Notes: generated by a model from the sequence alone, not told the origin. Counted from the stretch's first letter, positions 1 to 6,052 are shown. The stretch: DNA of 6,052 nucleotides from Legionellaceae bacterium (GCA_027449525.1 DAIDLK010000067.1:1-6052); one strand, 5' to 3'. Translations and numbers: made by a program.

Positions 1-823
1 AACTGGCCTGGAGAATAGCGTCTGCCGTCACGTTACTCGGAATTCCACCCGCACGGTCAATGGTTTCTGGACTAAAACCAGCCCCACTTAATTCACCGTC
101 AGTGAAACCTGCGTTTTTCATTTGTTCTGCAGTAAATCCAGCGCCGCGCACCTCGCAAGCCGAAAAACCACACCGCTTTAATTGCTCGACGGTGTAGTTA
201 GTTTGTTTTAATTCGGTTGCACTAAAACCAGCGACTTTTAGTTCAGAGCAAGAGCAAACTGAATTAAGTTCTGCTAGTTTATAGCCATAATCGCGGAGCT
301 GCGCGCACGAGCAGCCGGCACGCAAGCTCTTTAAACTACCACCTTCAGACACCACGGCGTCAAATGAAGCCTTACTGCACTGCGCATCCTTCAGTGATTG
401 AATCCACAGACTTTGCTGTGCACCAGCATCCTGCGAGAGCGCTAAAGTTGAAAAACCAACGCCCGCCTGGCCTTCTTTAGGACCAACCATCTCGACACCT
501 TCGCCAAACGCGTAAGTACGCACAATAGTAGGGATTGCGCTGGTACCTTTTTTGCTAGCAACTTGAGCAAGCTGCGTATTTTGTTGTTCTTGTAACGCGG
601 CATATTGATTGGTAGGGTCTAGCGCACCTGGAATCGAGTGAATTCCGGTAGGTGCTCTTTTAATACGCCCACCACTTAAATCGACGTCAGCGTGCGATAA
701 TGACCAAATTTTAAATACACCAACAAAAATAATAGCAAAGATTATGATTGCTGTGAAGACGATGATGATACGCGTACGAGTGTTCTTAAATAGCGCTTTA
801 ATATTGTCTTTTTTACTTGCCAT
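1..823 (-). CDS. dotG: DotG/IcmE, type IVB secretion core protein, N-terminal part (3' end beyond window)
   Basis: An open frame from the ATG at 821-823 reaches the window edge without a stop (274 visible residues). DotG is the long VirB10-like protein that links the inner membrane to the outer-membrane core of the Dot/Icm machine. Seen here: a short basic cytoplasmic start (MASKKDNIKALFKNTRTR), one membrane segment at about residues 19-39, a periplasmic linker with IHSIPGALDPTNQY (61-74), SAIPTIVRTYAFGEGV (95-110) and SLWIQSLKDAQCSK (138-151), then degenerate decapeptide repeats from about residue 170. These landmarks match my memory of Legionella DotG. The VirB10/TrbI-like C-terminal domain must lie outside the window. 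The ATG sits one base after the dotH stop, with GGAAGGG (831-837) seven bases upstream, inside dotH, which fixes the start and implies coupling. Completeness cannot be judged. Confidence 0.96.
   Translation of the reverse strand, partial: MASKKDNIKALFKNTRTRIIIVFTAIIIFAIIFVGVFKIWSLSHADVDLSGGRIKRAPTGIHSIPGALDPTNQYAALQEQQNTQLAQVASKKGTSAIPTIVRTYAFGEGVEMVGPKEGQAGVGFSTLALSQDAGAQQSLWIQSLKDAQCSKASFDAVVSEGGSLKSLRAGCSCAQLRDYGYKLAELNSVCSCSELKVAGFSATELKQTNYTVEQLKRCGFSACEVRGAGFTAEQMKNAGFTDGELSGAGFSPETIDRAGGIPSNVTADAILQAS
50..316 (-). repeat. Decapeptide repeat tract of DotG, nine visible units
   Basis: Within the DotG frame, residues 170-258 fall into nine units of about ten residues: GCSCAQLRDY, GYKLAELNS (one residue short), VCSCSELKVA, GFSATELKQT, NYTVEQLKRC, GFSACEVRGA, GFTAEQMKNA, GFTDGELSGA and GFSPETIDRA. 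The consensus is roughly G-F-S/T-x-x-E-L-K-x-A. It is followed by GGIPSNVTADAILQ, which resembles the spacer that separates repeat blocks in Legionella DotG, so further blocks probably lie beyond the edge. The units differ considerably at the DNA level, so this is an old protein repeat rather than a recent tandem duplication. Confidence 0.85.
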
Positions 824-824
824 A

Positions 825-1910
825 TTATAGCCCTTCCACCTTAAGCTGCATCACTTTGCCATGCCATGAAACGAGAAGTACCGGTGATTTTTGCATTTCA
901 TACGCATGCATTCCATCGGCGCTCGTCATACTGCCTATCCAACCGGGCGATAAAATGGTAAGGTTCGTGCGAACAAACATCCTATCATGCAACAGCCACG
1001 CACGCGCGTCGCCCCCACTAACCACTAAACGGTTGCTACCGTTGGGCGGAATGCCTTCTAGTACGTGCAATAAGACATCGCTCACTGAAGGCGGTAGCCC
1101 TTCATCGAGGGGCATGTTTTTAGCATTAGGACCATACCCTTGCACCCGCAGGTCCACTCGGTAATCAACCGCTTTTTGGCCTGGAATCAACGTCAACATA
1201 ACGGGCGTGTTTAAGCCGCGTAAGCGTACTGCTAAATTTCCATACGTGTATAATTTACTCGCTTGAATCATTAGAGTGTTACTGGTTTTATCCCATTGAA
1301 TATTAAACGCTTCCGGATCACCCAAATCGTAAGCACTAATAGGCCAGGGTGCGCCGGTAGAATCCAAGAAAACCAACGACGAAACAAAACCTTGCGAGAG
1401 ACGAATCACAGGCGGCGTTGAGCCGGGAGATAAGTTAACGAACTGCGACGTAGCGGTTGGTTTAGGCGGCGTACCAGGCGTGGTTGCTAGCGTGTATTCG
1501 TTATGATGGTATTTTTCTTTCACCCGTAGCAGTTGTTTTTCGGTTAAAGGAAACAGCTGCTTAACGACCGAATTAAACGCCGCTTCATCCAGTGAGTCAT
1601 CGGGCGACTCGACGTTGAGTTGTTCCTCAGAGTCAGGTGTTGATGCCACCGGCGCTACTTGACGCTGATCATTTTTTTGGTCGGCAAGGGTATCCAAGGC
1701 CGATTTTGGACCACTGGATGTCGACTGATCCGAATGACCCAGCTTTTTTTGCAGCATACGTAATTGCTCAAGTGCTTGCTGCGCGCTATCGGAGCGTTTA
1801 CCCCCAGGTGGCAACGGGACGGCGTACGCTAAATGATTGAACAAAAACCAGCTGCACCATCCGATGAGTAGTCCGCAAACAATCTTTCGAGCACGTTCGC
1901 TGCATTGCAT
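825..1910 (-). CDS. dotH: DotH/IcmK, outer-membrane core complex protein of the Dot/Icm system
   Basis: This 361-residue protein is close to the usual DotH length. DotH is exported and assembles with the lipoproteins DotC and DotD into the outer-membrane core, with DotG passing through. Seen here: a signal peptide (basic start SERARK, hydrophobic segment about 10-28, likely cleavage after AYA at 28-30), a conserved helix AQQALEQLRMLQKKL (43-57), a polar variable linker (about 58-108), a second conserved segment FPLTEKQLLRVKEKY (120-134), and a compact domain from about 142 to the end. That domain holds TPGTPPKPTATSQFVNL, PPVIRLSQGF, GAPWPISAYDLGDP, GGDARAW and the terminus SWHGKVMQLKVEGL, very close to Legionella DotH as I recall it. 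Its ATG overlaps the dotI stop by one base (TAATG). GGAG at 1918-1921 lies seven bases upstream and supports this start. Confidence 0.97.
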   Translation of the reverse strand: MQCSERARKIVCGLLIGWCSWFLFNHLAYAVPLPPGGKRSDSAQQALEQLRMLQKKLGHSDQSTSSGPKSALDTLADQKNDQRQVAPVASTPDSEEQLNVESPDDSLDEAAFNSVVKQLFPLTEKQLLRVKEKYHHNEYTLATTPGTPPKPTATSQFVNLSPGSTPPVIRLSQGFVSSLVFLDSTGAPWPISAYDLGDPEAFNIQWDKTSNTLMIQASKLYTYGNLAVRLRGLNTPVMLTLIPGQKAVDYRVDLRVQGYGPNAKNMPLDEGLPPSVSDVLLHVLEGIPPNGSNRLVVSGGDARAWLLHDRMFVRTNLTILSPGWIGSMTSADGMHAYEMQKSPVLLVSWHGKVMQLKVEGL

Positions 1911-2551
1911 TAGCTTGCTCCACTGGTCGCTGCAGGCCCTACTACAAACTGAGCGATACCAATTCCACGTGGTGAATTCAAGGTTGAAACGCGTGTGACG
2001 AGTAGCGTCACCACACTGTTTTGCTGCGAAAACTCACTAGCACTTTGATAAGTAACTAATAACGGCATTTGTATGCGCCAAGCATAGCGGCCATTCAGTA
2101 TGCCTTTTTGCAATATAATCGGTGCGCGGGTGGCTACCGCTGATACAATCAGTTTCTTTGCCTTCACGGCCTCAAGGTTATTCGACTGCTGTAATGCATC
2201 TAAAAATTGTGTCCAACCTTCAGCGGTGAAAAATCCTGAAGACGCTTGTAGCTCCGAGCGATAATTAACAAAATTATAGCTAAATGCCGCAATGGCCGCC
2301 TGATTAGCCCACTGCAATACGGCTGAATCGGACTGATTGGGCGCATTGAGCGCAAACAAGGGTGTAATACGCCCATTGATACTGGTGGCAAAATAGCGTG
2401 GCTCCGGTGGATGAGAAACAATATAGCCCAGCATCATCACCAAGGCGACATTCGTCAACGCAGAAATCAGCGTCATGGTGATCAGTTTACGCTGACCATC
2501 ACGGTAATAATTATTTCTCAATGTCACCGCAACTAAAGCATCTTCTGCCAT
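1910..2551 (-). CDS. dotI: DotI/IcmL, inner-membrane VirB8-like component of the Dot/Icm system
   Basis: This 213-residue protein is about the size of Legionella DotI. A short cytoplasmic N-terminus with the segment RNNYYRDGQRKL (12-23) precedes one membrane helix at about 24-46. A periplasmic domain from about 75 to 205 follows, the region whose known structure resembles VirB8. Recognisable stretches are YFATSINGRITPLF (53-66), AAIAAFSYNFVNYR (85-98), FFTAEGWTQFLDAL (107-120), GRYAWRIQMPLLVTYQS (154-170) and RGIGIAQFVV (195-204). DotI forms an inner-membrane complex with DotJ, encoded just upstream. The ATG lies 11 bases after the dotJ stop, and that gap contains a GAGAGGG ribosome site. The stop overlaps the dotH start. 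The frame is intact and all family landmarks are present. Confidence 0.97.
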   Translation of the reverse strand: MAEDALVAVTLRNNYYRDGQRKLITMTLISALTNVALVMMLGYIVSHPPEPRYFATSINGRITPLFALNAPNQSDSAVLQWANQAAIAAFSYNFVNYRSELQASSGFFTAEGWTQFLDALQQSNNLEAVKAKKLIVSAVATRAPIILQKGILNGRYAWRIQMPLLVTYQSASEFSQQNSVVTLLVTRVSTLNSPRGIGIAQFVVGPAATSGAS

Positions 2552-2562
2552 ACTGCCCTCTC

Positions 2563-2847
2563 TTATTCCGGCATACTGTTAACTACCTCTTCGCTCACCG
2601 GGTCATCCGGAAGCAATGCGTTGGAGGTTCTATTCGGCTCTTCCATCGCCAACAATTCTTCTGGCGGTTTGATGCCATCCGTTGAATAATAGTGCCGTTC
2701 AGGTTGATTGAAGTACACGTGAATAATTGCTATCACTAAAATTAAGTTTAAACTAAATATCACCACCAAAACACTAGCTAGGCGATGATAAGTGTTGATG
2801 TAAAATAACTTATATTGTTTTATTAAACCCCATCGCTCCCGACTCAT
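2563..2847 (-). CDS. dotJ: DotJ/IcmM, short inner-membrane partner of DotI
   Basis: This 94-residue protein has a short cytoplasmic segment (SRERWGLIKQYKLFYINTYHR), one membrane helix at about 23-45, and a short periplasmic tail ending in an acidic stretch (PDDPVSEEVVNSMPE). The tail after the membrane (PERHYYSTDGI, LLAMEEPNRTSNALL) aligns without gaps to the same residue numbers in DotI, so DotJ is a paralogue of DotI lacking its VirB8-like domain. That is the normal DotJ architecture and length, not a broken gene. In Legionella, DotJ and DotI form an inner-membrane complex. AAGGA at 2854-2858 stands six bases before the ATG. The gene lies between dotK (15 bases upstream) and dotI (11 bases downstream) in the same operon. 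Confidence 0.94.
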   Translation of the reverse strand: MSRERWGLIKQYKLFYINTYHRLASVLVVIFSLNLILVIAIIHVYFNQPERHYYSTDGIKPPEELLAMEEPNRTSNALLPDDPVSEEVVNSMPE

Positions 2848-2862
2848 TGCGTGTCCTTGTAC

Positions 2863-3435
2863 TTAAATAATCGCTTCTCGAAAAGTAATCTCAATTCGTG
2901 AGTTCAGTGAGTAATCACCGCGACGCAACTGGTTATTCATCGGTTGATCGCGCCCAGCACCGTAGGCATAAATAAAACGCGCATTAATTCCTTGCGACCA
3001 CAAGTAGTTGGCGACTGTCGTGGCCCTTGCCCGCGTTAAAGCAACATCCCGCTTGACTGACCGATACGGATTACTGAATGCAGTCACTTGCACGCTGACT
3101 TTACGGTAGATGCGCAAATAGTCAGCGATGTCATTTAGTAACGGGTACGATTGCCAACGAAGGCGGGGGGAGTGAGTATAAAAAAGCGCAGAGGCCGGTA
3201 GGCTAATCAAATAATCATCGCCCTGAGTAATTAAGCGCACACCTTGGTTCGTTAAGCGTTTTTCTGCCGCTTGTACCGTGCTATCACTGGCACGATTAGC
3301 AAATAATGGTAAGGGGCTTACACTGGGCTCCACTTGATTAGGAAGCCACGCATGGCAAGCACTAAGCACCGCACACAGAGCTAGTAAGACAGCTCGTGTT
3401 AGTATCCATTGTTCTGCATCGCTTAGTTGCCGCAC
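2863..3435 (-). CDS. dotK: DotK/IcmN, outer-membrane lipoprotein with OmpA-like domain
   Basis: This is the accessory outer-membrane lipoprotein of the Dot/Icm system. From the GTG at 3433-3435 it has 190 residues: a hydrophobic signal segment (about 11-24), a lipobox LSAC with the lipidated cysteine at 27, a linker (28-75), and an OmpA-like fold (about 76-186). The core reads VTAFSNPYR (117-125), ALTRARATTVANYLWSQGI (132-150), YAYGAG (156-161) and LNSRIEITF (177-185). No ATG start is available. The frame also opens upstream with TTG at 3457-3459 or GTG at 3454-3456 (198 or 197 residues). I prefer the inner GTG because GAGGG lies seven bases before it, the signal peptide becomes normal in length, and the product matches the roughly 190 residues I recall for Legionella IcmN. 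The Asp usual in OmpA-family peptidoglycan sites is replaced. Confidence 0.93.
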   Translation of the reverse strand: MRQLSDAEQWILTRAVLLALCAVLSACHAWLPNQVEPSVSPLPLFANRASDSTVQAAEKRLTNQGVRLITQGDDYLISLPASALFYTHSPRLRWQSYPLLNDIADYLRIYRKVSVQVTAFSNPYRSVKRDVALTRARATTVANYLWSQGINARFIYAYGAGRDQPMNNQLRRGDYSLNSRIEITFREAII

Positions 3436-3447
3436 TTGATCACCCTC
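3433..3447 (-). promoter_or_regulatory. Ribosome binding site deciding the dotK GTG start
   Basis: On the minus strand GAGGG (3443-3447) is followed by a seven-base spacer and GTG (3433-3435). For the outer TTG/GTG candidates at 3454-3459 the nearest purine-rich core is AGGAAG at 3475-3480, 15 or more bases away. The spacing favours the inner GTG. This is a reading of spacing only. Confidence 0.6.
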
Positions 3448-3485
3448 GCTTGCCACCAATGTTTTTTATCCACGCTTCCTAATCA

Positions 3486-3515
3486 ATAATAAACATACAA
3501 TTCTTTCCGATACAA
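3486..3515 (-). promoter_or_regulatory. Possible weak promoter ahead of dotK
   Basis: The dotL-dotK gap (3460-3529, plus the bases up to the inner start) is the only substantial non-coding stretch and is AT-rich. On the minus strand it holds TTGTAT (3510-3515, three of six matches to the -35 consensus) and TATTAT (3486-3491, five of six matches to -10) with an 18-base spacer. Such matches arise easily by chance in AT-rich DNA. No convincing hairpin terminator follows dotL here, so read-through from dotL is also likely. Confidence 0.2.
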
Positions 3516-3529
3516 GTTATTCCTGGCAG

Positions 3530-5854
3530 TTAGCTGGCCGAAGCGCGTTCTTGAGCAATTCTTGAGCAAATTATCTGTGTTGCTGCGATTAATTCGTTAA
3601 CTTTCATCAAGTAAAGATGCTCTGGTGGGTAGGCGGTAATACCTTGTAAATCTTTAATCACTTCGTTGGCAATCGTTCCAGCCATTTTTTCTTTTTCGCC
3701 GCTTAACTGTTCAATGCTCATTAAGCTGTCACGGGTTGGATTAATTTTTAGCAGGGGCAAGGAAAACTGTTCGACATCGCTGACGCGTAATTTTGGTAAG
3801 CCAGGCGGATAGTGCAGCGGACTAAACAAGGATAATAAACCCTTTTCACTTGGTTCATCCAGTTCAGCAACCTCTTCTGGTTGATTCCGACGATAAAACG
3901 CCATTAACGTATCGACCGCGCGCTCAATCGGATCCGCCACAGATGACGATTTGAATAGTGTGGTAATTGCATCAATCTCTTCGTTTTTTTCTGGAGCTTT
4001 CATGTCAAAATTGTTGGTTGCCAACACTTTTTGAAACACTTCCAATTGCTTTTGCAGTTTCATTAAATAAGAATCCGGTGGCGGCTCAGTTTTTAAAAAT
4101 TGGTTGACTTTCAACCGGGCGACTGGCGTCGGATTAGCATAAAACATGCGTGCGCGAACAATTTTAGAGCGAAAGAAAATGTGTGCTTCACCTTCGGTTT
4201 GATCTTTTAAATCGAGTAAGTCAACTCGGGCACGCTTTTCAAATGAAGAACTTTTGGTGTCCATGTAGCTATTGGATATGCTGTTTTCTTTGGTTTGAAA
4301 CGAATCAACTTTTGTTACATAGGCTTCCCCTGCCGTTTTTGTGAAAAAATCCCATGTTTCGGTCGGGTCTTCTAACTTCATACAAATTTTAATATTGGTA
4401 TTCGCACCAATGGAAGCAGCCTCTTCTTTTGAAGTTTTTTGGAACGCCGGTAAATCCTGACCGGCAAAAATTGCCGAAAAACCTAACGACCGTGCTTGAG
4501 CTGGCACCACGGCAAAGCCTTGCACCGCATAATAGCCGTACTCATCCAAAATACACAGGTACGGCGTGGGTGCTGTGGTCGGCTTACGCTCAATGACATC
4601 CCGGTATTCACCCTCCACCTCATCACCCAATCCAGCTGCCATCATGGCTTTGAGGGACGACACAATAATTTTTCCTAAGTTTGCTAGCTCATCGGGGGAT
4701 TTTTCTAGTGCCGGCAATAACACCACCAAAATACGGCGATTTAACACGACGTCTTTAAAATCCACTTCGGCTAAATTGGTGCGAATGATGTGACCATAGG
4801 TATCGGCCAGGGAAGAAAACGCCCTTACTAACTGCATGGTAATGAATCCATGCTGTTCTAATACTTGCGAAACTTGTTTCCCTTTTTTCTCTTTGTTATA
4901 ACCGGGCAATGTCCCTAAGTAGTTACGTAACGGATCAGTCACTAATTTAGGAATATCTTCAATGTTCACGCTTTCTTGATCATCGCGCGGAAAGACCTTG
5001 TCAACCACAATCGCTTCCAAACGATCCAAGGTAAAGTAATTACGAATCGTGTTGGCATCCAATAAAATAGCGCCCTCATCGCGCATGTACACCAGCAAAC
5101 GCATCAGCGCTTCCACAAAAGCAATGGCGCGTCCTTTCCACATGTCGCCATCACTCGATTGCCCGGAACTACCCATTAAATTCACCACCAACTGGGTCAA
5201 CATACTGGATGATCCTTGGCAAAATGGGTTCATGGTGTTGGATAAGCGTTTTTCTTGCGGACCAATAATATCGCGGGCACCGGTCATGAAATTAATCAGT
5301 AACAGATCATCTTCCCGCCCCATGCTCCTTACCATCGAGAATATTTTGGCGTACAACGAGTTATCACCTTTACCATCAACATAAATAAATCCGCTACCTT
5401 GTGCGAGGGCATTAAAAGCAATCGACACCAATGCCTCAGTTTTACCACTACCCGTTGAGCCAAAAATTAGCACGTGCGTGCGCATGTCTTCGTTGGCAAA
5501 CCACAATTCCTGTCCCGATTTAATTTCGTTCCCAAAATACGCAATCCCACGTGCCATATTAGGGGTTTTAATACCAGGCTTTAGGTCGTTGTAGTCTTTT
5601 ACGTGAGCAATTTTCGGCATACGAAACGGCAACATTTGTTTGCGGGTAATGGCATAAGCAAAACAGCCCAAGCCGAGGAACAAGACGAGAAATGCCAGCT
5701 GGGGCAGCCAGTAATTAAGGGCTGCCATGGCCAGTAATAAAACGGCCACATTGGCGGGTGTGGCAAAAAAATCCACGATACGCTGTCCAAGCGTGCGGGT
5801 ATCGCGCAAGAGCCGGGTAGGGTCAATCTCATTTCTTGCATCAATACCACGCAT
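3530..5854 (-). CDS. dotL: DotL/IcmO, type IV coupling ATPase of the Dot/Icm system
   Basis: This 774-residue protein is the VirD4/TraG-like AAA+ ATPase at the inner membrane that recruits effectors and passes them to the channel. In order: a cytoplasmic start (MRGIDARNEIDPTRLLRDTR), two membrane helices (about 34-50 and 52-69), Walker A GSTGSGKT (132-139), the conserved YVDGKGDNSLYAK (158-170), a long near-invariant ATPase region with an inserted all-alpha part (about 200-400), Walker B CILDEYG (434-440, with D437 and E438), and the AGQD motif (464-467). The tail from about 590 corresponds to the part that in Legionella binds DotN, IcmS, IcmW and LvgA. It keeps PPPDSYLMKLQKQL (591-604), NEEI (624-627) and PIER (642-645) but is otherwise variable. 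The ATG overlaps the dotM stop by one base (TGATG), with GGAG at 5866-5869. The catalytic motifs look intact. Confidence 0.98.
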   Translation of the reverse strand: MRGIDARNEIDPTRLLRDTRTLGQRIVDFFATPANVAVLLLAMAALNYWLPQLAFLVLFLGLGCFAYAITRKQMLPFRMPKIAHVKDYNDLKPGIKTPNMARGIAYFGNEIKSGQELWFANEDMRTHVLIFGSTGSGKTEALVSIAFNALAQGSGFIYVDGKGDNSLYAKIFSMVRSMGREDDLLLINFMTGARDIIGPQEKRLSNTMNPFCQGSSSMLTQLVVNLMGSSGQSSDGDMWKGRAIAFVEALMRLLVYMRDEGAILLDANTIRNYFTLDRLEAIVVDKVFPRDDQESVNIEDIPKLVTDPLRNYLGTLPGYNKEKKGKQVSQVLEQHGFITMQLVRAFSSLADTYGHIIRTNLAEVDFKDVVLNRRILVVLLPALEKSPDELANLGKIIVSSLKAMMAAGLGDEVEGEYRDVIERKPTTAPTPYLCILDEYGYYAVQGFAVVPAQARSLGFSAIFAGQDLPAFQKTSKEEAASIGANTNIKICMKLEDPTETWDFFTKTAGEAYVTKVDSFQTKENSISNSYMDTKSSSFEKRARVDLLDLKDQTEGEAHIFFRSKIVRARMFYANPTPVARLKVNQFLKTEPPPDSYLMKLQKQLEVFQKVLATNNFDMKAPEKNEEIDAITTLFKSSSVADPIERAVDTLMAFYRRNQPEEVAELDEPSEKGLLSLFSPLHYPPGLPKLRVSDVEQFSLPLLKINPTRDSLMSIEQLSGEKEKMAGTIANEVIKDLQGITAYPPEHLYLMKVNELIAATQIICSRIAQERASAS

Positions 5855-6052
5855 CAGGGTTTAAGCTCCATGAATTCTTGAGGGGATAATTTAACCTCTT
5901 TGACGGCAATTTCGAGTGCTTTAATCGCTTCATCTACCATCGGCGTAAGCGCTGGGCGACCCATCACTTGTTCCGCTCGCCAGTGCGCGAACGGGCCACC
6001 CACTTCGACAAACGGCGTTTGCCGTCCAACCGAGTTCAGCATATACCACAAC
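5854..6052 (-). CDS. dotM: DotM/IcmP, coupling complex protein, C-terminal end only
   Basis: Only the last 66 or so codons of this gene lie in the window, and the frame enters from the high-coordinate edge. The TTG at 6049-6051 is an internal leucine codon (LWYMLNSVGRQ), not a start. DotM is an inner-membrane partner of DotL in the coupling complex, and its C-terminal cytoplasmic domain is known to help recognise effectors with acidic Glu-rich motifs. The visible segment WYMLNSVGRQTPFVEVGGPF, then AHWRAEQVMG, LTPMVDEAIKALEIAVKE and the end SPQEFMELKP, agrees with the DotM C-terminus as I recall it. The position directly before dotL, sharing a TGATG overlap, matches the icmP-icmO pair of Legionella. 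The membrane helices and most of the domain are outside the window. Confidence 0.93.
   Translation of the reverse strand, partial: LWYMLNSVGRQTPFVEVGGPFAHWRAEQVMGRPALTPMVDEAIKALEIAVKEVKLSPQEFMELKP

Noticed and set aside
817..1164. Plus-strand open frame of 115 codons opposite dotH
   Set aside because: It lies wholly antisense to the conserved DotH C-terminal domain and its peptide is composition-driven, with no recognisable domain. The conserved minus-strand protein explains the DNA.
1637..1840. Plus-strand open frame of 67 codons opposite the DotH linker
   Set aside because: It is antisense to the variable linker and signal region of DotH and has no recognisable motif. It is most likely a by-product of codon use on the other strand.
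1851..1910. Possible lipobox in the DotH signal peptide (LIGWC, cysteine 19)
   Set aside because: The cysteine sits in the middle of the hydrophobic segment and is preceded by Trp, which does not fit a lipobox. A standard cleavage site (AYA) follows at residues 28-30.
2200..2421. Minus-strand frame of 73 codons inside dotI
   Set aside because: It is an out-of-frame reading within the intact, conserved dotI gene and has no support of its own.
2563..2847. DotJ as a truncated or broken dotI copy
   Set aside because: The short length, membrane helix and acidic tail are the normal architecture of IcmM/DotJ, with its own ribosome site and stop. It is a genuine paralogue, not a pseudogene.
4496..5384. 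Plus-strand open frames opposite dotL (4496-4678, 4566-4793, 5049-5384)
   Set aside because: All are antisense to the most conserved ATPase region of DotL, overlap one another in part, and give peptides without family features.
5599..5850. Minus-strand frame of 83 codons inside the dotL 5' end
   Set aside because: It is an out-of-frame shadow of the DotL membrane region; its Trp/Pro-rich peptide reflects the shifted reading of codons for hydrophobic residues.
6049..6051. TTG as the start of a 65-residue gene at the window edge
   Set aside because: The codon is an internal Leu of the conserved DotM segment LWYMLNSVGRQ. The gene simply enters from outside the window.

Overview
The window is a continuous minus-strand stretch of Dot/Icm (type IVB) secretion genes. 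In transcription order, from high to low coordinates, it holds the 3' end of dotM/icmP, then dotL/icmO, dotK/icmN, dotJ/icmM, dotI/icmL and dotH/icmK, all complete, and then the 5' part of dotG/icmE, which runs off the low-coordinate edge. This is the order I know from Legionella pneumophila. Long blocks of DotL and the C-terminal two thirds of DotH read almost as I remember them from Legionella, so the source is most likely a gammaproteobacterium of the order Legionellales (Legionella, Coxiella, Rickettsiella, Aquicella, Berkiella or an uncultured relative). Base composition looks balanced rather than strongly AT-rich, unlike the roughly 38% GC of L. pneumophila, so a relative other than that species seems more likely. 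Genus cannot be settled by eye.

Layout: 5854-6052 is the DotM C-terminus. 3530-5854 is DotL, the coupling ATPase. 3433-3529 is the only real gap, about 94 bases to the preferred DotK start. 2863-3435 is DotK, a lipoprotein with an OmpA-like domain. 2563-2847 is DotJ and 1910-2551 is DotI, two related inner-membrane proteins. 825-1910 is DotH, of the outer-membrane core. 1-823 is the DotG N-terminus, with a membrane segment and the start of its decapeptide repeats. No plus-strand gene, RNA gene, mobile element, CRISPR array or credible terminator was seen.

The genes are packed as a translationally coupled operon: dotM/dotL and dotI/dotH overlap by one base, dotH and dotG are one base apart, and dotJ/dotI and dotK/dotJ are 11 and 15 bases apart. 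Together they encode parts of one machine. DotL and DotM form the coupling complex that receives effectors. DotI and DotJ form an inner-membrane subcomplex. DotG spans the periplasm to the DotH-containing outer-membrane core, with DotK as an accessory outer-membrane lipoprotein. The system itself is well known. The points worth a second look are details: a non-ATG start for dotK, a non-canonical OmpA-like site, a gapless DotI/DotJ paralogy, CxC pairs in the DotG repeats, and sharp conserved/variable boundaries in DotH and DotL.
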